A DNA stretch of 64,000 bases from Polytrichum commune (GCA_950295325.1 OX485804.1:26104001-26168000); one strand, 5' to 3'; shown: positions 10,007-19,734, numbered from the stretch's first letter. Program-made: numbers and translations. Notes: generated by a model not told the origin, from the sequence alone.

Positions 10007-11895
10007 TAGAATACCTCACTTACGGGTACCTTAAGGGGCCCCACATCTCGAAAGGACAGCAGAAGAAGATTGCCCACCAGAGCCGGGAATACTTCATCGA
10101 AGAAGGCAAATTGAAAAGGATACTATCAAATGGTGAAACCAAGATATGTATTGCCGGACATGAGGTAAACAAATACCTACAAGAGTTACACGTCACAGAC
10201 ACAGGAGAACATCTTAGCCAGGAGACCACATGGCACCTATCCATGTTCGGGCCATATTGGTGGCCCACGTGCGGGTCCGACATCAAGAACTTATGCAACG
10301 GGAAGTGCCCAGTGTGCAGCAACCAGGTCGGGCTTGCAGCAGGAAAAGAAACACAGACACTTCTAGGTGAGAAGAGCCTAGATTGGAGACGTCCTTATTT
10401 GGAGTACCTGACATGCGGAAAAATCTTCAACCAAGCCTTACCACCAGGTGTAAGGAAAGCGGTGGAGCAAAGCCATAAGCATTTTGTGTTCACCAACGGT
10501 ACTTTGCAAAGGATACGTCAAAGAGGAAAGAATAACCAAATGTGTATACCAGAGACTCAAGTACCCGCGTACTTAGCTAAGATTCATGGACAAAGCATGC
10601 CCCATTTGGCAGCCATAGAAACCTGGAAGGCCGTAGCCACCGGGGCGTATTGGTGGCCAACGTGGGGACATGACGTATGCAACTACCTAAAGCACTGTGA
10701 TAGTTGTAGAGGAACAGAAAGCAAGACAAAACACCCCGAGGAAAGTCAAAGCGCGGCGCTCCTAGAAACAATATCCGAGCCGGATTGGAGGCACTCAGTC
10801 ATACAACGACTGGAAAGCTTTGAAGATTGGAACCTTATTGACACCCATGAAAATGTGGGATTACTTGACCCCAACGCTGAAATGTATTTCATAACCAAGG
10901 ATGGTTTGAAGTATCAATTACCCGATGGTGAAGTGAAAATGTGTATCACAAAAGGGGACGCCGTCGATTGGGTAAAGAGGGTACACGAATATCAAGTACC
11001 ACACTTGACTGCGGAAGAAACAACCGCTCAAGTACACGAAGGCCCGTATTGGTGGCCAACTATCTCTCTAGACGTGAAACGTTTAGTTGACGAATGCCGG
11101 ATATGTCAGCTCGGGACAACGTTAAGCTTCCGAGCTGCGAAGTATGGAACCATCCCATTCAGAAAAGATAAAGCACAGGATTGGCGAGAACCAATCATAC
11201 AACACCTCAAGCAACCGATGGAATTAAGCGAATTGGCATTCCAAGAGGAATTTGGGATATTGAAAGAGGAAATACCTGATTATTTCCTGGAAGAAGATAT
11301 ATTGAGCCAAAGGTTAAATGGAGACATCAAATTGTGTATATCCCAAGATGAGGGAATCAAATGGCTAACAACTATTCATCAACAGAGATCCCCACATCTC
11401 TCAATGGATGAGATGATCTCGCGGGTCACTTCAGGACCTTACTGGTGGCTTACAATACCGCCGGACATCGATCATCTCTGTAAGAACTGTATGCATTGTC
11501 AGCCTCGAGAATCCCCAAAACATGTGATCGATTGCAGAACAGTCACAAGTAAGGACAGGGAGGAACCTGATTGGAGAGCTCCTTTTATTGATTATTTGAA
11601 GCATGGTTGATTGACCACGGAGGCGTCGACCACCCAACGACAACAAATAGCAATACGTAGTCGGCCGTATATGTTGACTCCTAATGGGACCCTAATCAAA
11701 GAAGGCCCTGATGGTATACGGCGGACATGTGTAGCCGGACCGATAACCACGGCCATCATTGCGGAGGCCCACGAAGGAATTGCCGGAGGGCATTTCTCAG
11801 CCAAGATTACTCTTCACAAAATTTTGACTGCCTTATATTGGTGGCCTTCCATGAAGAAAGATGTATATTTTTATTGTGTTCAGTGTGATATCTGT
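8717..11895 (+). repeat. Eight tandem integrase HHCC zinc-binding modules
   Basis: Eight protein-level repeats run at 8717-9040, 9164-9496, 9587-9916, 9989-10317, 10381-10707, 10783-11106, 11179-11499 and 11569-11895. Each is about 107-111 aa with linkers of variable length. Each starts with DWR followed by a YL..GK-like helix, passes a short G-L-x-R strand and a CI or CV, then H-x(5-8)-H, a PYWWPT-like block and C-x2-C. All eight keep both histidines and both cysteines. DNA similarity between modules is low, so the expansion is old and the ligands seem to have been conserved. Only the last module directly precedes the integrase core. Ordinary Ty3/gypsy integrases have one such domain. Confidence 0.9.
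9991..11610 (+). CDS. Pol part 2: HHCC modules 4-7 and start of 8
   Basis: This open frame is the continuation of pol after a one-base shift near 9995. The apparent start has no biological meaning. It holds modules 4 to 7 with ligand pairs such as CPVC, CDSC, CRIC and CMHC and their upstream H...H pairs. It ends at a TGA (11608-11610) inside module 8, just after DWRAPFIDYLKHG. The next codons continue in the same frame, so this is a nonsense change; a CGA to TGA transition would explain it. No catalytic domain is in this part. Confidence 0.85.
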   Translation: MERLLIEYLTYGYLKGPHISKGQQKKIAHQSREYFIEEGKLKRILSNGETKICIAGHEVNKYLQELHVTDTGEHLSQETTWHLSMFGPYWWPTCGSDIKNLCNGKCPVCSNQVGLAAGKETQTLLGEKSLDWRRPYLEYLTCGKIFNQALPPGVRKAVEQSHKHFVFTNGTLQRIRQRGKNNQMCIPETQVPAYLAKIHGQSMPHLAAIETWKAVATGAYWWPTWGHDVCNYLKHCDSCRGTESKTKHPEESQSAALLETISEPDWRHSVIQRLESFEDWNLIDTHENVGLLDPNAEMYFITKDGLKYQLPDGEVKMCITKGDAVDWVKRVHEYQVPHLTAEETTAQVHEGPYWWPTISLDVKRLVDECRICQLGTTLSFRAAKYGTIPFRKDKAQDWREPIIQHLKQPMELSELAFQEEFGILKEEIPDYFLEEDILSQRLNGDIKLCISQDEGIKWLTTIHQQRSPHLSMDEMISRVTSGPYWWLTIPPDIDHLCKNCMHCQPRESPKHVIDCRTVTSKDREEPDWRAPFIDYLKHG

Positions 11896-13434
11896 CAAAG
11901 GATTGGTCCCAAAATTTCAACCAATCTCCAACCCTTACATCCTACGATGCCCACCGAGGTATTCCAAAAATGGGGTTTGGATTTCATTGGACCAGTCAAC
12001 CCGCCAGCTAAAGGTACCAAGAATCGGTACATCATTACAGCTACTGACTATACCACCAAGTGGGTGGAGGCCAGAGCTCTAAAAGACAACACGGCTAAGT
12101 CAACAGCCAAGTTTCTTTTTGAAGAAATAATTACCAAATTTGGTTGCCCATTGGAATTTGTAAGTGACCAAGGGAGCCACTTCATCAACGACACCATTAA
12201 GGTTCTCACACAAGAATTTATGATCCTACATCGGAAATCAACAACCTACTACCCCCAAGCTAATGGACAAGCAGAAAGTACCAACAAAGTTATAAAAATT
12301 GCCTTGACCAAAATGGTTAACGCCAATCGTACGGATTGGGACACCAAACTACATGCAGCGCTATGGGCATATAGAACAGCCTATAAGGTCACGACAAAGC
12401 ACACCCCGTTTTCTTTGGTTTTTGGGACAGAAGCCCTACTACCTATGGCTTACCTTCACCCCGATATTCACCAAAAACGGAGTCAAGCTATCCACCCTAT
12501 TTTGGAGAGAAGGATGGAACAACTCAGAACCATGGACTTAACCCGACATGAAGCAGAGGAGAATATGAGGCACATGCAATTACTGCGCAAAGAAAGACAT
12601 GACCACCCTCGAAAAAGGACACCCTGTAGCCAGTGTCACCACGAAGCAATTAAAACATCCCAAAAGAAAGCCAAAAAGTGTGATACTTTGAAAGGTGAAA
12701 ACGCACAAGCTACGAAGAAGGTTAAGCACTCTCCAAGGAGTGAGGACTCCGAGCTACCAACTACTCAAAAAGTAAGATTTTACCCCGGTCAAAGAGTTTT
12801 ATGGCACCTACGCCATAAAATACCCGGGCCAGGCAAGTTCAAAATACGATGGGCAGGACCATACCTTATTGAGCAAGTTTACGACAACGGGTCAGTCGAC
12901 GTCACCACACTACAAAAGGAAAGTTTGGGGCGAGTCAACATGAACAAACTCAAGCCTTATCAAGAGCCGGAATCTACTCAAGCCTACGCCCTACAAATTT
13001 TGGCATGCCATATTCTTGAGGCGGAGATTCGAGCGGAACGAAACCAGTTACATAAAAGGAATAATACGACCCAACCCCAAGACACCCCATTCTCTCACCA
13101 AAATGGAGAAACCATCTTACCCACTGAACCTACCCCCTACCCAGATAGGGAAACCTTAGAGGCAGAAGACCTAGAAATACATCAAGTTATGCTAGAGGGA
13201 TATTTTGTACACCCTTCAGTACCGGAGAATGGCGGATGGCAACTCCAAAATCATGAAGGACCAAACTCACCAAGTGGAAGTAATTTTTCTCTAGAAAGTC
13301 AAACAAATTGCGAACCATTAGAAAAATCGAAACCCCTGTCGGAGGGAAGCATTGAGGTACAAACTTTTCAAGAGAAGGTGAACCCCACCCCACCAAGGCC
13401 GAAAGGGGGCAGGGTGAAGCAACCCCCTAAGTAA
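11611..13434 (+). CDS. Pol part 3: integrase (zinc module 8, DDE core, GPY/F-like C-terminus)
   Basis: Integrase inserts the cDNA into the genome. The frame is the same as the preceding one, separated only by the TGA. It opens with the rest of module 8: EAHEGIAGGH, LYWWPS and CDIC supply the HHCC ligands. The catalytic core follows with WGLDFIGPV, VSDQGSHF and NGQAESTNK, which supply D, D and E. FGTEALLP and a C-terminal GPGKFKIRWAGPYLIEQV block mark the GPY/F-type module. No chromodomain is seen. About 150 hydrophilic, proline-rich residues follow to the stop at 13432. The upstream TGA means the protein cannot be made as part of pol without readthrough. Confidence 0.9.
   Translation: MTTEASTTQRQQIAIRSRPYMLTPNGTLIKEGPDGIRRTCVAGPITTAIIAEAHEGIAGGHFSAKITLHKILTALYWWPSMKKDVYFYCVQCDICQRIGPKISTNLQPLHPTMPTEVFQKWGLDFIGPVNPPAKGTKNRYIITATDYTTKWVEARALKDNTAKSTAKFLFEEIITKFGCPLEFVSDQGSHFINDTIKVLTQEFMILHRKSTTYYPQANGQAESTNKVIKIALTKMVNANRTDWDTKLHAALWAYRTAYKVTTKHTPFSLVFGTEALLPMAYLHPDIHQKRSQAIHPILERRMEQLRTMDLTRHEAEENMRHMQLLRKERHDHPRKRTPCSQCHHEAIKTSQKKAKKCDTLKGENAQATKKVKHSPRSEDSELPTTQKVRFYPGQRVLWHLRHKIPGPGKFKIRWAGPYLIEQVYDNGSVDVTTLQKESLGRVNMNKLKPYQEPESTQAYALQILACHILEAEIRAERNQLHKRNNTTQPQDTPFSHQNGETILPTEPTPYPDRETLEAEDLEIHQVMLEGYFVHPSVPENGGWQLQNHEGPNSPSGSNFSLESQTNCEPLEKSKPLSEGSIEVQTFQEKVNPTPPRPKGGRVKQPPK
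13401..13419 (+). other. Purine-rich tract, possible internal polypurine tract
   Basis: GAAAGGGGGCAGGGTGAAG lies at the very end of the integrase ORF. It resembles the polypurine tracts that prime plus-strand DNA synthesis in gypsy elements. It is about 3.2 kb upstream of the 3' LTR, where no comparable tract is present. Confidence 0.4.
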
Positions 13435-15192
13435 AACATTTAAAGGAAACGGCCTAGGCAAAAGCTCGCCTAGGGCGGACCACTGGCGTAGTAAACCAGT
13501 AAGAGTTCCCTATCAATCTTGTTAGAGAGGGACAGTATTAGGATAGTGATCACCAAGTCCTTAGCAGAAAATGGATAGGAGGCCATAAGTTAGAGAGGGA
13601 TGATTTACCAAGAATTACCAAGCCACCTACTTAGATGAGTATGGAGAGATAAAGGAATTGTATAGGTCACTTTGTGTAGATGATATTTAGGATATGGACA
13701 ATATGACCATACGAAGTATATACACTTAGGGAGTGGAAGTAGCAAACATAGTATGGAGATAAGTCCTAGAGAGGGGGATTATCCTTTGTGCTTAGGAAAA
13801 TTTTAAAGTGGACCAATTCAACAGGACCGAGGTAGGAGATACATCAAGTGATACCAAAGGCCATATATGAGTGGGGGAAACGAAGCCTTTAGGAGATGTT
13901 AGGATGAAATTTTCATACGACGAGAGAGTTTTTTTTAGGATATATGAACAGTTATTGCAGCTCTATCAAATATGGTGACCAGATGAAGCCGTAGGAGCTG
14001 CACCAGAAGAGAACTTTATCAGGTGCGATAAAGGGAGGACGTTCTGAACAATTCCACAGATGGATGAAGTTATGTCTACAGACAACTTTTCGTTCTGATG
14101 GATTGAGGCAGCTGTATGAGACGTGGCCGCATACCCAGTTGTGTAAAGTCTATCGAGAGCAGCGACTGGATGTAGTTAACCTTTCAGGACACGCACGAGC
14201 CAAATCGAGTTTATCAAATACAACTATTGGATGAAGTTTTTCGTATGCCGCCAATGGATGGAATTTTCAAGAGTGTGACGACTAGATGACTTTGGGCGTG
14301 CGACTGATGAATGAAGTTTAAAAGGATGCAGCAGCTTAGTAAAGTATTTTTGACTACCAACATAATAGAGCCATGTCCAGGGATGGATGCATAAAGCCTT
14401 CACCAAAAAAATAATAAAATAATAATAATAATAATAATAAAATTCAGGACCGCATCAAGGAGCGTTCTGGAAGCGGATAAGGGATCCTCATTTGTTAGTC
14501 GAGATATTGCAAAAGTTACCGTATGACAGCTCCATGGTGAATACCAGATGGAACACATAGTAAAAGGGGAAGAATAAAAATCAAAATAAAAATCAAAATT
14601 GACACCCATTCAGAGCTGTTTACTGCAACCGAATATCTGAAATCTATTATCAATCACCAAAAGGAGCAGAATTTATGACTTCTAACAAACCACAAGAAAG
14701 ATTCAACTGAATGGACAAGAATTGAACTGAGAATGCCAGAATCAGGTTTAACTTTATTTAAATGAAGAGACAAGTACAAAAGAGAACTCCAATTTGTTTT
14801 TATTGGAGGGGTCCAACAAGTGGACCCCAAGAAAATTGGGGATTCAACCCACCGAAGTGGGGAATCCCACGAAGGTAACTTGTAAACCTGTGTCAACCCA
14901 CTTTCACACAGTCAGTAAAGCGAAGGGAAAATAACTTCAAGACAAAAATGAAAGAGTAAAGGGAATACCTAATATTCAAACTGCGGACCCCACCACCTGG
15001 CCTCCCCTCTCCAACCGCCACAGACAAGAACTCCAACCACTTCGAGTCAGCTGAAGTGCTCTCCAGAGACGAAGAGAAACGTCCCAGCGGATCCCATAAT
15101 TTTGCATCAAGCACTCGGCAGTTGCAGCATCCAACTGAGGGAAGTTAGCACGAGAATCAGTTGAAGGTTAGGAGGTTTCAGCACAACAAACC
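13435..15192. other. Non-coding spacer between integrase and the 3' ORF
   Basis: No convincing ORF is present on either strand. A short inverted motif (GCCTAGGC...GCCTAGGG) lies near 13451-13475 and an AAT microsatellite at about 14407-14442. Such an untranslated spacer between integrase and an extra ORF is seen in other large Tat and Athila elements. A promoter or splice site for the downstream ORF could lie here, but I cannot identify one. Confidence 0.5.
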
Positions 15193-16587
15193 ATGGAATG
15201 CCCACATCAATATCATCCCAAGTTGGACGAGAATGGGAAGTTTTGGAAAGGAGTGCAGACTGCCTGCCTTCACGCATTTTCTCAAATACACTGGAACCCG
15301 GGTAAGTCACAGTGGCACTTCCCAGCTTGCAAGTTTCACTCTTTCCAAGCAGTTCTTCACAGAGCCATATCAGAGTGGGAGAGGAACCCTGAATTCATTG
15401 AAAGTATGAAGAGGGGATTGGAAGCAGAGCACACGGAATTGTATGTGTTCAGCACTAATGCTGATATCAACTATAAGCTTACTCTAGAAGAGACAAAGTT
15501 TTTAAAGGCACTTCACCTTGAAGACTTCATCACATCAGTTTCATGGGGGGTGCTGCATCCACAACTGGTCAAGGAGGCAATTGCCTCTTTTGAACCCACC
15601 ACTTTACTAGCCACTGTGAAAGGAGAACGCACCACCATTGTCGCCAAGAACTGGCGAAAACAGTTTCAACAGGTGTTTCACTTACAAATGAAAGGGAAGC
15701 GTCCTGTCACAAAGGAATGGACATTGGCCGAACTTTTTCCGTCCTTAAAAGAGAATGCAGAGACGGTACGCATCTCCGATTGCAAATACCCTGGGTCGAA
15801 GAGGCCACTACGCCTCTTAAGCTCCCTATTATGTCTCAATTCCACACAACAACCCCACATAACTATTTCATTTGCTGAACATGTGCTGGCCGCACTTAAC
15901 GGGGAGGCCGTAGATTGGCCACAAGAATTCTACCATGAAATAACAGAAGAAATGGCGGCCTTACACGCTAAGCATCGTGCACCCCGAGTCAAGGTAGGAA
16001 AGACCTCGATTGGCCCACATGTAACCCTCATCCTGAAGGCAGCAGGAACCTTCGACATCCGCGAAGAATTCGAAGCAGGTTACAGGACTCCGAGAGGCCT
16101 CACAATTACAGAGCAGGTTCCTCCTCCAAAGAGGACCAAAGCCAAGGCAGTCAAAAATGTGGGGTCGCAACCCAAAATCAGGGTGCCCACATCCCCCGTC
16201 CTCGGAGCTGCAGCACAACATGCGAGCGCAGAAACATCTACTATACCAGTCTATACTGCCACGCCACAGGCGGCTGAAGAAACAGCGAAGGGATCACCAA
16301 GCAAGGGAGTGTTTTCAGAAACCACCGAATTTAAGCAACCTCCAAAGGTCTTACCTCCCATGGTGGAGCAGATTTGTCAAGCGCATCGCCGACTTGAGAA
16401 TTTATTGGTCTCCTTCACCAGCAAGGCTCCAGCAAAATTCGTCAATCAAATGAACGACGAGTTTTTCAAAATTCAACGAGAGGCAACATTGGATCAGCAT
16501 CAGAAGCAACCATGTGACAATCAATTACAAGTGTTCCTGCAAGCTCAGGAAGCTCAATTAAAACATTTGGCTACCAGACACCAGTGA
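15193..16587 (+). CDS. Extra sense-strand ORF before the 3' LTR, 464 aa
   Basis: This intact ORF starts at ATG 15193 and ends at TGA 16585-16587, a few bases inside the 3' LTR. The first about 120 residues are cysteine/histidine/aromatic-rich (FPACKFHSF). Residues 90-270 look like a globular domain with a pattern ...HPQLVKEAIASF...TVKGERTTI...VFHL... that recalls the plant transposon protein / plant mobile domain proteins found in many plant retroelements; this is inference from pattern only. The C-terminal part is proline/alanine-rich and ends in a probable coiled coil (LQVFLQAQEAQLKHLA). There is no signal peptide or transmembrane segment, so it does not look like an envelope protein. It is the only long ORF of the element with no break. 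Confidence 0.75.
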   Translation: MECPHQYHPKLDENGKFWKGVQTACLHAFSQIHWNPGKSQWHFPACKFHSFQAVLHRAISEWERNPEFIESMKRGLEAEHTELYVFSTNADINYKLTLEETKFLKALHLEDFITSVSWGVLHPQLVKEAIASFEPTTLLATVKGERTTIVAKNWRKQFQQVFHLQMKGKRPVTKEWTLAELFPSLKENAETVRISDCKYPGSKRPLRLLSSLLCLNSTQQPHITISFAEHVLAALNGEAVDWPQEFYHEITEEMAALHAKHRAPRVKVGKTSIGPHVTLILKAAGTFDIREEFEAGYRTPRGLTITEQVPPPKRTKAKAVKNVGSQPKIRVPTSPVLGAAAQHASAETSTIPVYTATPQAAEETAKGSPSKGVFSETTEFKQPPKVLPPMVEQICQAHRRLENLLVSFTSKAPAKFVNQMNDEFFKIQREATLDQHQKQPCDNQLQVFLQAQEAQLKHLATRHQ

Positions 16588-17240
16588 TCGCCACAGCAAC
16601 AGAAACAATGGGATTAGGCGAGAAGGTGAGAGTGCCGGGAGCGAACGGAGTCGAAGCTCCGAGCAGCGAATGGAAACGGGACTGTTACGAAACTCAGGCA
16701 GCCGGTGAGAACGGGGCCATTCTAGGGCTGGAGGCAACTAAGTGAGAATGGGGCAGTGCAGACCCCCGACCCCAGGGTAAGCCCGGGTAAAGACAGACCG
16801 GGTAGGTCCGAGTGCGGAGGAGATGAACCGGGCAGGCCCCGGATGCGGGGAGAAGACGAACCGGTTAGGGCACTGGAGACAGGCTGGAGCGGGCCGGGTA
16901 CTAGTAGAGGCGAACTGGCAGGTTACTAGTAAGGCAAACGAACCAGTTGGAGGCCGGGCTTAGGGCCGACACACATGGCACATATAGCTAATAGGGAATT
17001 AATGTAAATAGGACCATTTTGAGAAGCGTAGAGGCACGGTCCTATTCCCGCTTTAGAGCACATGTCAATTAAGTAGCTTAGGTGATATGAAAAGATATGT
17101 AAGTAGGAATTACATGTTAGACTAAATAGATTTAGTCTCTATGAATTAAGACTTTTAAATCAGGCTATATTTAGATACAGTGATAAATTTAGCTGAAGCT
17201 AACATTTACAAAAATCTACAAATACCTAGATGTAAGACAC

Positions 17241-17248
17241 TATATAAA
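17241..17248 (+). promoter_or_regulatory. TATA box of the 3' LTR
   Basis: TATATAAA, identical in context to the 5' LTR box. In this copy it could drive readthrough transcription into the flanking remnant and the next element. Confidence 0.55.
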
Positions 17249-17326
17249 GGGGCCAAGTTAGGTCCCCTAATACACTTCATTTCACTCCGAATATTCTACA
17301 TGAGTGTCCGAGTCTAGGGCTTTAAT

Positions 17327-17438
17327 TTAGCGGCACGCGTTGGTGCAAACTAACTTAGCGGCACGCGTTGGTGCAAATTAACTTAGCGGCACGCGTTGGT
17401 GCAAATTAATCTAGTGGCACGCATTGGTGCAAATTGAC
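17327..17438 (+). repeat. Four 28-bp tandem repeats in the 3' LTR
   Basis: Same array as in the 5' LTR, with the same three near-identical units and one diverged unit. Confidence 0.85.
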
Positions 17439-18857
17439 CTATTCTACTTACGGCAAGCGTGGTGCTTCTAGTAGGGAAAAATTGATCGCACGCATGGTGC
17501 ATCTCTAGTTGATATGTTAAAGAATTAGCAATTGCGGAAGCAAGCTAATTCGCGGCCGCAAGGTCTCTTACAAGCTTAGAGAATTATCACCCAAATAAAT
17601 TGAAGAGGAAGTAGGCATACCGAAACCTCGAGTTAGGAAATTACCCCGAGGCCGGTTAGGGAAATTCTTCACATACATGTTCATGATCAACGTTGAGACT
17701 TCCATAATTGAGCTTTGGTCAAACTATAAATACAAAAATAAGGAGCGGAGGTAAAAAGCAAAAGGATGGCCGGGTGGCTAGCAAAGCACCCCATAAGCAA
17801 AGTATGTGATTAGAAACGAGAGGCCGTCAAAGTTCGGAGGAGACACCTAAGGTTGTAAGGACGGTGATTACCTTTCCTCCAAAGTGCCTTCGGATTTGAG
17901 ATAATCAACAAGGGGAATCCACTCGAGAGGTACATGAGGCTATCAAGTGCAAAGCGAGCAAGAAGAGACAATCTAAGGGAGGCTAAGCCTTCCCCTCGCT
18001 ATCATATCCCCTATCCTACTCCTCATTAACCTAATGGTGATTCGGGTAATCAAAGGGGATTTCACTTAGGGATTTAGGCCAAGACCATGATTTGTGGAAC
18101 AATCTAAGAGTAGCCAAGTCACGGTCTTGCCACCAAATTCCTTATGCCCCTATAGGGAATTTGGGAAGAGAAGAGGGATACTTTGGTAATTATATATATG
18201 CCGGCCATGACCAAGGATTGGAATGCCCTTGGGAACATAGATGAGTATTAATCAAGCACCTTTGAATGTCTATTGGATTTATATGCCCTTATGGAATGAA
18301 TAGGGATTCCATGACATCAAGGGAAGTAGCTAATTAGTTAATTTGAGGTTAGTGAGAGAGTATGCTTGAAGACATAAATGAGAATAGCTCTAGGGGAATA
18401 GGAAGATTTTAATCATCCAAACCATGAAAGATATTGTAGGTATGAACGATGTTCTCCCTAAAACACTTAACCTTGACATTAGGGTTTCGGGGAACATAAA
18501 CTGAAAGACTTGGCCACTTTATCCTTAGAGATTTATAAAGGGTTTGTGATTAGAAAAAGGATTATGTTACTCAATCCATATAAGATGCAAGATCTAATAA
18601 AGGTTTAGGATCACCTAACCTTGACATTAGATTTCGGGGAACATAAACTCGCAATCTTAAGTCAACTACTCCTTGAAGAATAAAACGAGCACTGAAGCTA
18701 TATGTTACAAAATACAAGACAGCGGAGAAAGTATAAACACCTTCACAAGTATTGGAATCTAAGATGGTCTAATTTTGGTGGGAGTAACTTCCATGTAAAC
18801 CGGTTCAGCAGCGGGTTACACCGTCTAAGTTGCTGAGGGTTGAAGGTGGCCTCCACA

Positions 18858-18862
18858 AAACT
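18858..18862. repeat. Target site duplication AAACT, right copy
   Basis: AAACT directly follows the terminal CA of the 3' LTR and matches 504-508. Confidence 0.8.
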
Positions 18863-19373
18863 CAACTATAAGATTTGTTAAATGAGGGGCATATACCTAG
18901 CAAAAGGAGGAAGATGATAGTTTGAGACTTTGTGTGGATTATAGAGGTCTAAACAAGTCTATCGTCAAAAATCAGTATTCATTACCTATATTTAATGAAT
19001 TGGTTGATCGATTGAGTGGACTAAGAAGGCAATGTGATTGATTTTGAATCCAAAAAGTTAAACAATCCAAACTTGAATTATCCAAACCATAGGAAGAGAT
19101 TGTCAGTGATAATTCATGCGTTGAAAGTTTGGTGTTACTATCTATTTGGCAACGAGTTTAAGGTTGAAATTGATCATTAGTCCTTATGATATTTAGCTAG
19201 TCAAGTTGATCTAAATCGATGGCAAAGTCTTTCGATGGAATTGATGTAAGAATTTAACTTTGAGATCCAATATGTCAAGGGAAAAGAAAATGTGGTGGCG
19301 GATTCTTTGTCACATAGACCATTTGTGAATGTAGTATTTGTAGTGATACCATCAAGTCGTTTTACAAGGATGA
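18863..19373 (+). pseudogene. Decayed Ty3/gypsy pol, right part (RT then RNase H)
   Basis: Directly after the duplication the host RT resumes: SLRLCVDYRGLNKS, then a LPIFNELVDRLSG stretch (18930-19021). Immediately afterwards the sequence jumps to RNase H and its tail: LNYPNHRKRLSVIIHALKVW, then FEIQYVKGKENVVADSLSHR (about 19036-19322). The RT catalytic motifs between these are missing, so an internal deletion is inferred near 19022-19040. Stops interrupt the RNase H part. The fragment ends where the next LTR starts at 19374. Confidence 0.75.
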
Positions 19374-19721
19374 TGTAACGTGTATTATATATTTATTGTT
19401 TATTGTTTATTTACAACCTCTCATTCAATTAGGACTCCTTTACTAGAAGACTAGAGGCGCTACCCTGAGTGCTCTAGCAGTCCTAAAGGTAAAGGGAGTT
19501 AACTAGTTGAAGCTATGGTTTTACACTTGGTTCTACCTCGTAAGTAACGACCATTAGTTAAGTGCACTTAGAATTATCCTAAAGGCATGGAGGGAGAGCT
19601 TGCTAGCATATACTTAACTACTAGTTGGAGGTGGCCTCAACTCATAGTAGTATCTAGTATATAAGCTCTAAGGTTGGGAGGAACATGCCTCTTGAATCTC
19701 ATAATATTTGAGAACGTTACA
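19374..19721 (+). repeat. 348-bp LTR with 7-bp terminal inverted repeat
   Basis: The LTR starts TGTAACG and ends CGTTACA, a perfect 7-bp inverted terminal repeat, one base before the primer site. No matching 3' LTR was found in the window, so identity-based dating is impossible. Confidence 0.75.
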
Positions 19722-19722
19722 T

Positions 19723-19734
19723 TGGTATCAGAGC
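19723..19734 (+). other. Primer binding site complementary to initiator tRNA-Met
   Basis: TGGTATCAGAGC is the standard plant primer site complementary to the 3' end of initiator tRNA-Met. It begins one base after the LTR end. Confidence 0.9.

Larger units (their letters stand above)
509..18857 (+). mobile_element. 18.3-kb Tat/Ogre-like Ty3/gypsy LTR retrotransposon
   Basis: The element has two about 2.3-kb LTRs (509-2795 and about 16571-18857), a primer binding site at 2799, an ORF before gag, gag-protease, RT, RNase H, integrase and an extra 3' ORF. A TG...CA structure and the AAACT duplication define it. Great length, long LTRs, an ORF upstream of gag and an extra ORF after integrase are known for the Tat/Ogre branch. 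The two LTRs look identical from 514 and 16576 onward with a constant offset of 16062, so the insertion is young or recently converted. Pol is nevertheless broken by two single-base shifts (about 6500 and 9995) and a TGA at 11608, so this copy cannot make a full pol protein on its own unless recoding occurs. An array of eight HHCC modules (8717-11895) is exceptional. Confidence 0.9.
16571..18857 (+). repeat. 3' LTR of the Tat-like element
   Basis: The copy matches the 5' LTR from 16576 (AGACACC) to 18857 (CCACA) with a constant offset. The expected first bases TGTAG are replaced by a TGGCTACC context (16568-16575), so the exact left edge is uncertain. It carries its own TATA box (17241-17248) and the 28-bp array (17327-17438). 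It is followed by the second AAACT. Confidence 0.88.

Noticed and set aside
16587-16803. ORFs within the LTRs (for example 492-683)
   Set aside because: Short, no domain, and in U3 sequence upstream of the TATA box.
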